Shown here: one piece after another, positions 15,836 through 24,363 of the stretch
Position numbering within the stretch: the first letter of the stretch is position 1
How the letters are laid out: every line of letters begins with the position of its first letter
NCBI GenBank assembly: GCA_001282665.1
Contig: LN874948.1
Location: 752,213-816,212, forward strand
Direction of reading: 5' to 3'
Origin: Clostridiales bacterium mt11
GTDB taxonomy: Bacteria > Bacillota > Clostridia > Tissierellales > Tepidimicrobiaceae
Length of the DNA: 64,000 bases
Translations under genes and position numbers: made by a program
The notes under the pieces: generated by a model
Told to the model about the DNA's origin: nothing
The model's input: the letters and a program-made list of their open reading frames with translations, nothing else
Database searches by the model: none

Positions 15836-17200
15836 TCCCATTCTATTTACTACTTGGTCTATCATTTCGTCTATGGCATTTATTACTCTGGAATTGGCTA
15901 TGTAGGAGTGCTGATATCTTAACATATCCGCCATTTCCTCATCTAAAGATACGGAGGATATTTCACTTCTTCTTTCATCTATTTGTCTTATCAGCATGAC
16001 CTGATTTTCCGCTATATCCCTTGATTCTTGCCTTTCCAAACCGAGAGTTAAAATCAAATCCCTATAGAATCCATCAATTTTCATAGTACCATTCTCAAAC
16101 AAAAATTCTTCCCGTAAGTCCAATATTTCCTTTGCATTATCTCCATCATTTTTAGCATTAGTTTTTCCTGCTGCTATCTTATTAAAATCTGCTAAATCCT
16201 TATTTACCTTTATAGTTGCTGAAGGATTATTTTCCTCAAATTCAAAGAAGTTTAAGCCTGTAGTTCCATCTAATCCCACACCATCTTTATGAATTTCATT
16301 GATTTTATCTGCCAAAGTTCCCACCATAGTATCCAACTTATCCCTATATTTTACTACTGACTTATCCCTAGCATCGATATATCCACCTAGTTCTCCTAAT
16401 CCCTTCAAGTCTATAGGCTCTCCTGTATCTGACCAATATATTTCTCCATGTCCTTTATCGTTTAACCTAACTTCAATAGGATTAAAATAGTTTCCATTTA
16501 TAAGGTCTCTGCCTTGGAGGGATACTACTTCTTCCCCATATTTGTTTTCATAATGGGTTATAGGGATTAATTGGGCTAATTTATCCATTGCTGCATTACG
16601 ATCGTCCCTATAATCATTAGCCGAAATATTTTGCCCGTAGCTTTCTGCTAATTTAATCTTATTATTTAAATTAGCTATATCCCCCAATATGTTATTTACT
16701 TCTTCAGCTTTATTTATCATTTCCTTGTTTAAGATGTACTGAAGATTATCTATTTGAATACTCATATGGTTTACAGTAGTCGTAAAGGCTACAGCATTTT
16801 CATGGAGAAGTTCTCTGCTAGTTAAGGTTGGCTCTTTAAATAACTCGTCCCAACCTTTCCAAAACTCATTCATCATTTCTTGGAATCCATCATCAAATAT
16901 ACCTTCTACTTCACCTAATATTTCTGCTTTAGCATAGTGGTATCCAAAGGTTGCCATTTCCCTTCTCAGCTTTATATCCAAAAACTCATCTCTTATCTGT
17001 CTAATCTCCTGGACATTGACTCCAGCACCTGTCTGATATTTTAAATTTCCTGTAGTGGAATATCTCCTCTCCGCATGGGTAACTCCCTGCCTTACATAGT
17101 TTGGATTGTTGACATTTGCTATATTATGAGATACTGTGTCTAAAGATTTTTTATTTGCGTATATTCCCGATACAGAAATATATAGTCCTCCAAAACTCAT
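15821..17200 (-). CDS. flgK: Flagellar hook-associated protein FlgK, copy 2
   Basis: 459 residues: 'MSFGGLYISVSGIYANKKSL' and 'SHNIANVNNPNYVRQG' at the N-terminus, 'VSLDEEMADMLRYQHSYIAN' and 'VVNRMGIAGR' at the C-terminus. The central 'ANDYRDDRNAAMDKLAQL' aligns with 'LRDRRDLLVDDLSKI' of copy 1. Two divergent FlgK proteins in tandem are unusual and could form a two-layer or alternative junction matching the two flagellins. It starts 2 bases after the flgN stop codon, so it is coupled to its predicted chaperone gene. Confidence 0.92.
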   Translation of the reverse strand: MSFGGLYISVSGIYANKKSLDTVSHNIANVNNPNYVRQGVTHAERRYSTTGNLKYQTGAGVNVQEIRQIRDEFLDIKLRREMATFGYHYAKAEILGEVEGIFDDGFQEMMNEFWKGWDELFKEPTLTSRELLHENAVAFTTTVNHMSIQIDNLQYILNKEMINKAEEVNNILGDIANLNNKIKLAESYGQNISANDYRDDRNAAMDKLAQLIPITHYENKYGEEVVSLQGRDLINGNYFNPIEVRLNDKGHGEIYWSDTGEPIDLKGLGELGGYIDARDKSVVKYRDKLDTMVGTLADKINEIHKDGVGLDGTTGLNFFEFEENNPSATIKVNKDLADFNKIAAGKTNAKNDGDNAKEILDLREEFLFENGTMKIDGFYRDLILTLGLERQESRDIAENQVMLIRQIDERRSEISSVSLDEEMADMLRYQHSYIANSRVINAIDEMIDQVVNRMGIAGR

Positions 17201-17202
17201 AT

Positions 17203-17673
17203 CTACACCTTCCTATCAAATATACTATTATTAGCTTTAGCTCCATTGTTCTTTTTTCCATAAGTAGTAGGGGTTTGTGTATTTAAAATTAAGTTCATAT
17301 TAAAATCTAACCATTCTAAATTATCGTTGATTAATTTACCATTCACTTGATTTCTTCCTTGAACATCAGCTAAAGATTTAACCAATTCCTCTCCTATTTC
17401 CATTAACTCTTCTTTTCCTTCTGGAATCTTTTTTATGATTTCGGACAAAGAAGTATTGATATTTATACCCCAACTATCCATAAGCTGTAATCTCTTATCT
17501 TCTACTAGGGCCATCTTGTTTACTAGTTCTTCTTCCTTCCTATTCATCACTTCTAACTTTTCTATTTCACTGTTTATGATAATATCCGTTTTTTCGTAGC
17601 TAAGCTCCTTTAAAACATTTAGAAGTTCTAGCTCTTTCTTTAATATTTCCATTAACTCTTTTTCAAAGGTCAT
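17203..17673 (-). CDS. flgN: FlgN-type flagellar export chaperone
   Basis: 156 residues, almost wholly helical and coiled-coil ('KELELLNVLKELSYEKTDII', 'NRKEEELVNKMALVEDKRLQ'), ending in a disordered tail. The length, the 'NR.E.EL...' heptads and the position between flgM and flgK are those of the FlgN family, which holds FlgK and FlgL for export. Ribosome site GGTGG upstream. The IS607-type element ends only about 20 bases upstream of it, so readthrough from flgM must cross the element. Confidence 0.85.
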   Translation of the reverse strand: MTFEKELMEILKKELELLNVLKELSYEKTDIIINSEIEKLEVMNRKEEELVNKMALVEDKRLQLMDSWGININTSLSEIIKKIPEGKEELMEIGEELVKSLADVQGRNQVNGKLINDNLEWLDFNMNLILNTQTPTTYGKKNNGAKANNSIFDRKV

Positions 17674-17689
17674 TTTTCCACCGTTACTG

Positions 17690-17830
17690 AAAAGTTATAA
17701 AAATCAACTTTTATGTTTCATTCCTTGTTCAACGTATCCACTTTTGGATTAATCCTACTTGTGTGGTCTTGATACTCCAAAGGCTTAAATTCCCCACTAA
17801 CATATGGGTACATTTTACGACTTAAGTGAT
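17690..17830 (-). ncRNA. Probable omega-RNA/right-end region of the TnpB element
   Basis: Downstream of the tnpB stop the minus strand holds structured non-coding sequence ending in TTGAACAAGGAATGAAAC. In IS605/IS607 elements the 3' end of the tnpB transcript and the element's right end form the guide RNA scaffold, with the guide read from flanking DNA. Here the flank is the flgN leader. Exact ends are not determined. Confidence 0.5.
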
Positions 17831-19014
17831 TTAAGCTACTTCTTGACCATAGTTTTTAAGATTTAAACTGGCATTATAGTCTCTATCTAATACAGAACCA
17901 CAACATTCACAAATGTATTTTCTATTCCCTAACTTTAAGTCTTTATTATAGCTTCCACACTGACTACAAGTTTTGGAACTTTGAAAATATCTATCTGCTA
18001 CTATGAATTTTATATTATTCCATTCAGACTTATATTCTAACTGTCTTTTGAATTCATGAAATTTCTGTTGTTGTATTGCCTTAGACAAATGCTTGTTTTT
18101 CATCATACCACTTACATTCAAATCTTCTACCACAATAAAACTTGGTTTTCGCTTTATTATTTCAGTAGTTATTTGATGTGAGTAGTTGTGGCGAATATTT
18201 GTAAGCCTTTGATTTAACTTTTTAAGTTGATTTTCTAATTTTATAATACTCTTTGTTTTCTTGTAACGGACTTCACCACCTTCCGTTTTTATTTTATTCA
18301 TTTCATATTTATTAGAAACTTTTCTTTGCAATCTTTTCTTTTTCTTTTCTAATCTTTTTACTTCTTTTGTTTTATTTATATTTTTATAAATACTACCATC
18401 ACTAACTACTGCTAATTTTTCTATCCCTAAGTCTATACCTACGCCTTCACTTGTTGGTGTTTCTGTATTATCTAAACATTCTATACCAACTGAAATCCAC
18501 CAATTAATGCCGTCAAAAGAACATATAGGATTAATATATTTAATCCCTTCACCATAAGGAATTCTTTCACATTCGCATAGTCTTATCCAGTGAATTTTTT
18601 GTTTATTCTTTTTCCTACTGGTTGTTAGTTTTTCTAATTTTACATGAGTTCCATTAAATTGTATCTTATCTGTATCTACATAAAATGAAGGTTTAGACCC
18701 TTTTCTACTTTTAAATCTAGGGTATTTACTTTCTCCCTTGAAAAATTTAATAAAAAATATGCAAGCATCTTTTATAGCTTGTTTAGTGATATTGTTGCTA
18801 TAATTATTTAGCCAACTATATTCTTCTGTTTGTTTTAGTTTGGTAAATTCTTTTCTAAGTTCTACATTAGGTATGAATTTCCACCATTTTTATAGTTTTC
18901 TATTTGTCTATTCAGTGTCCAATTGTATGTAAACCTGGCTACTCCAGCTGATTCAAACAATTTAGTTTTTTGTTTGTTATTTGGTTTAAGTTTAATCTTA
19001 ATACCTTTAATCAT
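17831..19014 (-). pseudogene. tnpB: RNA-guided nuclease TnpB (IS607-type), single-base frameshift
   Basis: About 394 codons. From the ATG at 19014: 'MIKGIKIKLKPNNKQKTKLF', then 'TYNWTLNRQIENYKNGG', where the frame breaks near 18880 (one base missing at an A-run). The next frame then continues 'FIPNVELRKEFTKLKQ' to the end. RuvC residues are present: the aspartate in 'VGIDLGIEKLAVVSDG', the glutamate in 'IVVEDLNVSGM' and the aspartate in 'DRDYNASLNLKNYG'. The zinc-finger cysteines CSQC and CECC are intact. TnpB is an RNA-guided DNase that helps keep the element at its site. A clean frameshift suggests it is inactive unless recoded. Confidence 0.85.
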
Positions 19015-19172
19015 CTTCGGTTAGCTCCTTAATCATCTTTTTAGCATTATTTGCTCTCTTACCTTGCAGAAACATGATGTGGTTTTAATTTTCCTTCTTT
19101 ATCCCAATTTCTTAATGTTTGTGTGGTTATATTTAATTTATTAGCAAATTCTCCTATTGAGTAATATTTCAT
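19007..19172 (-). pseudogene. tnpA: IS607-type serine recombinase TnpA, internally deleted
   Basis: The ATG at 19172 begins 'KYYSIGEFANKLNITTQTLR' then NWDKEGKLKP, the MerR-like DNA-binding domain of IS607 transposases. The frame stops after 37 residues at 19059, and the next 50 bases read 'GKRANNAKKMIKELTEDD' to a stop at 19007, the normal C-terminal tail, overlapping the tnpB start. The whole catalytic serine-recombinase domain is missing, so the element cannot move by itself. Confidence 0.75.
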
Positions 19173-19264
19173 TTTATCACCTCAATAATATTAAGGCAAT
19201 AACCATAAAACGCTTTAGCTTTTTGTAATTATTTATAAATATATCCCAACTGTTCTAACCCTCA

Positions 19265-19546
19265 TTATATCTTTTTATCAAAGTTCACATTTTCATAAAT
19301 CTTTTCAACTATCTTCTTACCTTCTACTTTATAATTTCCTGACCTTATTTCTTCTTTTAACCTATCTACCTTTTCAATCCTCATATCTGGCATCTCTTTC
19401 AATTTGTTTATTGCAAATTGATATTCCCTAGCATTTTCTGAAAATTGTATTTGGTCTTTTCCAAGTCTATTCTTATTTTCACCTATGCGTTTCTGTGACA
19501 TACTATTGTAGACTTGAATTACCCTATCAGTTTTATTTATTTTCAT
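19265..19546 (-). CDS. flgM: Anti-sigma-28 factor FlgM
   Basis: 93 residues from the ATG at 19546, which has ATGGGGTG upstream; a longer frame to 19675 only overlaps the preceding gene. The N-terminus 'MKINKTDRVIQVYNSM' and the C-terminal sigma-binding helices 'RIEKVDRLKEEIRSGNYKV' with 'GKKIVEKIYENV' are the FlgM signature. FlgM holds sigma-28 inactive until it is exported through the finished hook. A sigma-28 promoter lies just upstream (19581-19607), giving the usual self-regulated loop. The IS607-type element follows it. Confidence 0.95.
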   Translation of the reverse strand: MKINKTDRVIQVYNSMSQKRIGENKNRLGKDQIQFSENAREYQFAINKLKEMPDMRIEKVDRLKEEIRSGNYKVEGKKIVEKIYENVNFDKKI

Positions 19547-19580
19547 AAAAAAACACCCCATTTTCCCATATTCAATATTA

Positions 19581-19607
19581 TTATCGGTAAAACAGGGTGA
19601 TACTTTA
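19581..19607 (-). promoter_or_regulatory. Sigma-28 promoter of flgM
   Basis: Minus strand TAAA-N15-ACCGATAA, one mismatch from consensus, ending about 35 bases before the flgM ATG and overlapping the end of the previous gene's spacer. Confidence 0.8.
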
Positions 19608-19622
19608 ATTATTTTTATTCCA

Positions 19623-20036
19623 TTATTGGTTCCTATATTTATCTGTAATCCTAATTTTTTCCTTGGCCCTGCCATTTTTCATATCTTTAGGATTCATGCC
19701 TCCACCAATAGATTGTTTAAATTCTCTTTGCATCTCAGATACACATTTTTCACAAAAACGTCCTGTCTTAATGGATTTTCCACATTTCTCACAGGTAAGG
19801 AGTACATTGTTTTCATCTTTTATTTCAAGTCTTCCTTGTCTTAAAAATTCAATAATCTTTTTAGAGTCGATTTCTGTTTCCTCTGAAACCTCAGATATGG
19901 TTGCACCAGGATTTTCATCAATATATTCCTTAATTATTTTAAAATCATCTTCATCTTTTCTTCTACACTGCATACAGATATTGAATCCATCATAAGCATA
20001 TATTTTTCCGCAGCGACTGCAATTTTTAATATCCAT
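19623..20036 (-). CDS. YvyF-like flagellar operon protein (zinc-ribbon)
   Basis: 137 residues from the second ATG (20036), chosen because GAGGTG is then at a normal distance. Three cysteine pairs are visible: 'CSRCGKIYAYDGFNICMQC' (about 6-24), 'CEKCGKSIKTGRFCEKC' (about 90-106). Between them lies a helical winged-helix-like part 'ATISEVSEETEIDSKKIIEF'. This matches the TIGR03826/YvyF family encoded between comF and flgM in Bacillus and clostridia, of uncertain function, perhaps a regulator. Same strand as comFC, 14 bases after it. Confidence 0.85.
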   Translation of the reverse strand: MDIKNCSRCGKIYAYDGFNICMQCRRKDEDDFKIIKEYIDENPGATISEVSEETEIDSKKIIEFLRQGRLEIKDENNVLLTCEKCGKSIKTGRFCEKCVSEMQREFKQSIGGGMNPKDMKNGRAKEKIRITDKYRNQ

Positions 20037-20050
20037 TCCATTCACCTCAT

Positions 20051-20716
20051 CTAATTTTTAATACTAGAAGTAAGAGCTAATCCATATACATTTTTGGCTC
20101 CATTTTCAACAAGAACCTTTCCACACTCCTCCATAGTAGTCCCTGTAGTAATTATATCGTCAATTAAGAGTATTTCTTTACCTTTAAAATCTTCTATATT
20201 TACCGCTTCAAAGGAACCCTTCAAGTTGTTTTCCCTGTCCAATTTTCCTAATCTATTTTGATCTAAAGTCCATTTGCTCTTTATGAGATGCTCCTTTAAA
20301 AAAGATATATTTAAGGTCTTAGCTACATAAAAAGCCAACAACTCCGACTGATTGTACCCCCTTAACGCTTTTTTTCTCCTATGAATTGGCACAAAGGTTA
20401 CAGCGTCAATTTTATTTTTTATGTCTTTTACCTCTATGGTATTTATAAGTATTTCTCCAAAAGGCCTATACAGATAGTTTTTCCCTTGAAATTTAAAATC
20501 GTGGATTTTTTCTCTAATAAATCTATTATATAAAACAGAATAATAAATGCTTTCTACATGATGTAGATTTAATTTTACCTCTCTATTTGCAAACTCAATT
20601 AATTCCATACAATTGGTGCAGATATGGCTAGAATCATCCATCATGTTTTCTTTACAAAATAAACATATATGCTCTCCTGGAAATAAAATATTTTTCATAA
20701 TCCTAACAATCCCCAT
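20051..20716 (-). CDS. comFC: ComFC-family phosphoribosyltransferase-like protein
   Basis: 221 residues: an N-terminal zinc-binding part (CLFC ... CTNC, about 19-36), the family motif 'PVHRRKKALRGYNQSELLA' seen here as 'VPIHRRKKALRGYNQSELLA', and the PRPP-binding loop 'EILLIDDIITTGTTMEECG' (about 180-198). ComFC is needed for natural transformation in Bacillus and Streptococcus, acting with the ComFA helicase; no comFA is next to it here. It follows recD2 by 11 bases and precedes the YvyF-like gene, so DNA-handling and flagellar genes are linked on one transcript. Confidence 0.92.
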   Translation of the reverse strand: MGIVRIMKNILFPGEHICLFCKENMMDDSSHICTNCMELIEFANREVKLNLHHVESIYYSVLYNRFIREKIHDFKFQGKNYLYRPFGEILINTIEVKDIKNKIDAVTFVPIHRRKKALRGYNQSELLAFYVAKTLNISFLKEHLIKSKWTLDQNRLGKLDRENNLKGSFEAVNIEDFKGKEILLIDDIITTGTTMEECGKVLVENGAKNVYGLALTSSIKN

Positions 20717-20727
20717 TGATATCTTCC

Positions 20728-22941
20728 TTAGAAAATAGTAAGTAAATTTCTTATTTTATAATCCAAACTGGAATATCTCTTGGTGATCCTATTGTTAGCA
20801 ATCATCATCCTTAGGTACTTTTCCTCTCCTACCAACACTACCAATTTTTTAGCTCTTGTAATGGCTGTATATAATAGGTTTCTAGTGAGTAGCATAGGAG
20901 GTCCCCAATATATAGGCATTACCACTACTGGAAATTCAGAGCCTTGACTTTTATGGACTGTAGTAGCGTAGGATAGTTTCAACTCGTCTAACTGATTAAA
21001 GTTGTATTCTACTTCCTTTTCATCATCAAATAGAACCTTCATAATTCTATCATCATCGTCTATATCCGTAATGAATCCAAAATCTCCATTAAATACTCCT
21101 TCACCTTTTTCAGAAACCGTACCATCTTTTATTATTTCCCATTCCATGGTGTAGTTGTTCTTTATCTGCATTATCTTATCTCCTACTCGGTATAGTTCAT
21201 CTCCTATAGTTTTTTCCTTTTTACCATAGAATTTTGGATTTAATATGCTTTGCAAATGCTTATTTAACTCATTGATACCTACATCGCCCTTTTTCATAGG
21301 AGTCAATACCTGAATATCCTTAAGAGGATCTACTCCGTAATAGTTAGGCAATCTCTCCTTACATAAATCCAATATTATATTTACTATACCGTTAGGATTG
21401 CTTTCCCTTATAAAGTAGAAGTCCTTTTCCTTCTCGTTTAAAAAAGGAATTTCTCCTTTGTTAATTCTATGAGCATTGACTACTATCATACTTTCCTCTG
21501 CTTGGCGAAATATTTTATCCAATTTTACTACCTTTACTACTTCAGATTCAATTATGTCATTTAATACATTCCCTGCCCCTACTGATGGCAGCTGATCCAC
21601 GTCCCCTACGAGGATTAATCTAGTTCCCGGTACTATAGCTTTGAGTAGACTATTCATTAAGAGTATATCTATCATAGAAGCTTCATCTATTATGAGCAAA
21701 TCCGTTTCCAGAGGATTGTCTTCATCTAAACCAAAAGCCATTTCTTCTTCCATATAGGAGTATTCCAACAGTCTATGAATGGTCTTAGCTTCTCTTCCCG
21801 TAGTTTCAGTCATCCTTTTTGCAGCCCTTCCTGTGGGTGCCGCTAAATTAACAGTCAAGCCTTGATCTTCAAATATTTGTATTATGGCATTGATGGTAGT
21901 AGTCTTTCCCGTTCCAGGTCCACCTGTTATTACTACCACTCCATTTTCTATAGATTCTTTAATGGCCTCTCTTTGTTTATCATCAAAATCAATTCCATCT
22001 TTTCCTTCAATAGTCTCTATGGATTTGTCTATATCTATTTTAAGATCCTTTAACTCTACTCGGGACAAGTCTACTATTTTCCTACTAACATTATTTTCTG
22101 CTATATGGAAAGGAGTATAATAAATTAGGGTATCTTCTCCTATATTCAAGATATGTATAATCCCTTTTACGGCTAAATCCCTTATAGATTCTTCGATTAA
22201 ATCATTCTCTACTCCTAATAGCTCTAGGGTACTTTGAATTAGCTCTTCCTTTGGTACATAGCTATGACCATTACCTGCATATTTATTTATAATAAATCTA
22301 ATTCCTGCTTCTACTCTATAGGGAGACAAAGGGCTAATACCCATATTTCGTGCAATCTTGTCTGCGGTTTTAAACCCTATTCCAAAGATATCCTCTGAAA
22401 GTTTATAGGGGTTTTCTTGAATTATACTTATGGTATCTTTTCCATATTGTTTATATATCCTTATTCCATAGTTAGCAGTTATGCCATACTGCTGCAAAAA
22501 CACCATAATATCCCTTAGTTCTCCCTGCTCTGCAAAGGCTTCCACTATTTTTTCTAGCTTTTTATCCCCTATTCCCTCTATTTCTTTTAGCCTTTCTGGA
22601 TTGTATTGAATAATGTCCATCGCATCTAGTCCAAATTTTTCTACTATCTTCTTTGCTGTCTTTGGACCAATATGGGGAATTAACCCTGAGGATAGGTATT
22701 TTTCAATCCCATTCAAAGTGGATGGAACTACTAAAGATACATTTGAAATCTCCAACTGTTCACCATAATTGGGATGATAAATCCATTCTCCCTCTGCTCT
22801 TATGGTTTCTCCTATATTTATGAAGGGTATGTATCCTACAATAGTAGCGTTTCCATCCTGAGTATCCAGTATAGCCACCGTATACAAATTGGTTTCGTTC
22901 CTAAATATAATATCTTCTACCACGCCTTCCAAAGTCAACAA
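20728..22941 (-). CDS. recD2: ATP-dependent RecD2-like DNA helicase
   Basis: 737 residues from a TTG start with GAGGAG upstream. An N-terminal OB-like region (about 1-80) and helix-hairpin-helix repeats ('GIGDKKLEKIVEAF', 'IFGIGFKTADKIARNMG') precede the SF1 helicase core: Walker A 'VITGGPGTGKTTTINAI' (about 338-354), 'AAPTGRAAKRM', Walker B 'LLIIDEASMID', 'LVGDVDQLPSVGAGN', and C-terminal 'TVHKSQGSEFPVVVMP' and 'YTAITRAKKLV'. This is a 5'-3' helicase of the RecD2 type found without RecBC, involved in repair and replication-fork control. It lies downstream of the SOS-promoter-driven ComK-like gene, so it may share that promoter. Confidence 0.96.
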   Translation of the reverse strand: MLTLEGVVEDIIFRNETNLYTVAILDTQDGNATIVGYIPFINIGETIRAEGEWIYHPNYGEQLEISNVSLVVPSTLNGIEKYLSSGLIPHIGPKTAKKIVEKFGLDAMDIIQYNPERLKEIEGIGDKKLEKIVEAFAEQGELRDIMVFLQQYGITANYGIRIYKQYGKDTISIIQENPYKLSEDIFGIGFKTADKIARNMGISPLSPYRVEAGIRFIINKYAGNGHSYVPKEELIQSTLELLGVENDLIEESIRDLAVKGIIHILNIGEDTLIYYTPFHIAENNVSRKIVDLSRVELKDLKIDIDKSIETIEGKDGIDFDDKQREAIKESIENGVVVITGGPGTGKTTTINAIIQIFEDQGLTVNLAAPTGRAAKRMTETTGREAKTIHRLLEYSYMEEEMAFGLDEDNPLETDLLIIDEASMIDILLMNSLLKAIVPGTRLILVGDVDQLPSVGAGNVLNDIIESEVVKVVKLDKIFRQAEESMIVVNAHRINKGEIPFLNEKEKDFYFIRESNPNGIVNIILDLCKERLPNYYGVDPLKDIQVLTPMKKGDVGINELNKHLQSILNPKFYGKKEKTIGDELYRVGDKIMQIKNNYTMEWEIIKDGTVSEKGEGVFNGDFGFITDIDDDDRIMKVLFDDEKEVEYNFNQLDELKLSYATTVHKSQGSEFPVVVMPIYWGPPMLLTRNLLYTAITRAKKLVVLVGEEKYLRMMIANNRITKRYSSLDYKIRNLLTIF

Positions 22942-22990
22942 AGCAATTCTCCTCTACCATTATTGTTAATAATATTATATCATAATTGTC

Positions 22991-23572
22991 CTACTTTATT
23001 GTGTCTTTTATTTTGAGTATCTCATTTATAACTATGGCTATATCTCCCTTAGTTGCTGGTTTATCATATTCTTCATAGATATCGTAGTCATTTACAGTAT
23101 AAGTAGTATGTCTTTCTTCATATAGTTTTTTAACTATATGTCCATTCTTAATATGTCTATTGACCGTTTCAATGGAGCTTAAGGATTCTATTATCCTGTC
23201 ATTAGTTAAGTATATTAAAGTTTTTCCATTGGACTTGGTGATTTTTTTAATATATTGAATACTTACATATCCCATGGAGCCATCGTTTTTACATATAGGC
23301 TTCCTTATCTTTATGGGAACAAATACATTATCCTTATTAAAGGGAATTGGTACTAAATTTTTTAGCCCTAATATATCCCCATAATATTTTTTTATAGCCT
23401 GCAAATCCATTAAATAATATCTGCTCAGCTGATCCAAAACGGTCCTTGTTGTCCTTTCAATTTCATGGATTCCTCCAGAGTTTGTGTATAGTACTGTACA
23501 GTTGCCTTTTAAAGCTAAATATGCTGGAAGGAATGCCATTAGTTCTTCATACAATATCGTCTCTAATTCCAT
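22991..23572 (-). CDS. ComK-family-like regulator
   Basis: 193 residues. The middle part resembles ComK, the competence transcription factor: 'PIPFNKDNVFVPIKIRKP' (about 95-112) where ComK has its conserved 'PI...IFLFPTLS', then 'GYVSIQYIKKI' and 'NGKTLIYLTNDRIIESLSSI' (about 132-151), matching the 'NGK...L.ISYNSF' strand, followed by a charged C-terminus. A ribosome site AAGGAGGGG is present. Its promoter is a near-consensus sigma-A one with a LexA box in the spacer, so it should be SOS-induced. recD2 follows after 49 bases. Assignment is by pattern and is moderate; a more distant regulator is possible. Confidence 0.6.
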   Translation of the reverse strand: MELETILYEELMAFLPAYLALKGNCTVLYTNSGGIHEIERTTRTVLDQLSRYYLMDLQAIKKYYGDILGLKNLVPIPFNKDNVFVPIKIRKPICKNDGSMGYVSIQYIKKITKSNGKTLIYLTNDRIIESLSSIETVNRHIKNGHIVKKLYEERHTTYTVNDYDIYEEYDKPATKGDIAIVINEILKIKDTIK

Positions 23573-23593
23573 AAAAAATCCCCTCCTTGATTC

Positions 23594-23622
23594 ATTGTAT
23601 CAGAACATACGTTCCGTGTCAA
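23594..23622 (-). promoter_or_regulatory. Consensus sigma-A promoter with embedded LexA (SOS) box
   Basis: Minus strand TTGACA-N17-TACAAT. The spacer contains GAACGTATGTTC (23603-23614), a full match to the Firmicute GAAC-N4-GTTC LexA box. It lies 22 bases upstream of the ComK-like start codon. Confidence 0.85.
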
Positions 23623-23636
23623 GGAGAGGATTTTTT

Positions 23637-23780
23637 CTATTTGAGACTGACTATAGCCTTGGATAGCTCATTTATGCTTTCTGTCAATTGGTTTAATTTT
23701 CCTTCTATCCTAACTAGCAGGTAGATGGATATAACTATGGGAAAGCCTAAATTGGCTATATGAGTATATATCTCTTCCAT
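23637..23780 (-). CDS. YvrJ-family small membrane protein
   Basis: 47 residues: 'MEEIYTHIANLGFPIVISIY' then LLVRIEGKLN and 'QLTESINELSKAIVSLK'. One membrane segment (about 8-23) is followed by a short amphipathic helix, exactly the YvrJ-family plan. AAGGAGGATATA precedes the ATG. It closes the set sigma factor - DUF1659 - DUF2922 - YvrJ, which recurs together in Firmicutes; the function of the set is unknown. Its stop codon lies just upstream of the SOS promoter of the ComK-like gene. Confidence 0.85.
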   Translation of the reverse strand: MEEIYTHIANLGFPIVISIYLLVRIEGKLNQLTESINELSKAIVSLK

Positions 23781-23846
23781 TATATCCTCCTTTCTAAAAT
23801 GGGAGGTTTCAAAAACTTGACACTACCTCCGTCCCTATGTCAAGTT

Positions 23847-24065
23847 TTATATTTTAAGTTCTTCTACTGTTGTAGTAATAACCCTTGCTCCTACAGGGGC
23901 TACCACATCTCCAGCGGTAGTATAGAATATATTCTTTTCGACTATATCATCCATTGTAGTTTTTACTTCTTCTTCAGTTAAATCTGTTCTTGGTTCATCT
24001 ATGGTTAAACTAAATTTTTTTCCTTCTGCATCTTTAAACTCCATTTCCAATTTTGATTTATTCAC
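23847..24065 (-). CDS. DUF2922 protein
   Basis: 72 residues: 'LEMEFKDAEGKKFSLTIDEP' (about 6-25), 'LTEEEVKTTMDDIVEKNIF', ending in 'ARVITTTVEELKI'. This is the DUF2922 pattern of small beta-alpha proteins found next to DUF1659 and YvrJ. No signal peptide or membrane segment; no function known. Strong AAAGGAGGTGATTAGGT ribosome site; same strand and spacing (36 bases) as the DUF1659 gene upstream. Confidence 0.85.
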   Translation of the reverse strand: MNKSKLEMEFKDAEGKKFSLTIDEPRTDLTEEEVKTTMDDIVEKNIFYTTAGDVVAPVGARVITTTVEELKI

Positions 24066-24101
24066 CTAATCACCTCCTTTAAGTCTAGTTTAGGTTTCCA
24101 A

Positions 24102-24323
24102 CTACTCCTCTATTAGTTGGATTTCTTCTAGCCTTTTTACCTTAGAAAGTGGTAGAGTTTGAAGGGCTGCTAATGACTTTGCTACTCCGTATAGAGCTTC
24201 AGATTCAGCTGTAGGTTTAACTTTTGAAAATACTTTAGATTTTATTATTTGCTTGTCTCCATCCATTCCCCCGTCTAATTCCAGCTTTAATTTTACGCTT
24301 TCCTTAATATCTACGACTGCCAT
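24102..24323 (-). CDS. DUF1659 protein
   Basis: 73 residues: 'SVKLKLELDGGMDGDKQIIK' (about 9-28), 'TFSKVKP'-like 'SKVFSKVKPTAESEALYGVA', ending 'LPLSKVKRLEEIQLIEE'. It matches DUF1659, a small family of unknown function that travels with DUF2922. AGAAGGAGGTGATAT ribosome site. Same transcript as the sigma-factor gene 40 bases upstream. Confidence 0.85.
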   Translation of the reverse strand: MAVVDIKESVKLKLELDGGMDGDKQIIKSKVFSKVKPTAESEALYGVAKSLAALQTLPLSKVKRLEEIQLIEE

Positions 24324-24363
24324 TATATCACCTCCTTCTACTTCCTATATAGAAGAAGGTAGA

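Larger units (their letters stand above)
17690..19262 (-). mobile_element. Eroded IS607-family element between flgM and flgN
   Basis: It comprises the deleted tnpA, the frameshifted tnpB and the right-end RNA region. It is inserted between two flagellar genes without disrupting either coding region. The outer ends are approximate, since IS607 elements make no target duplication or inverted repeats. Confidence 0.7.
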
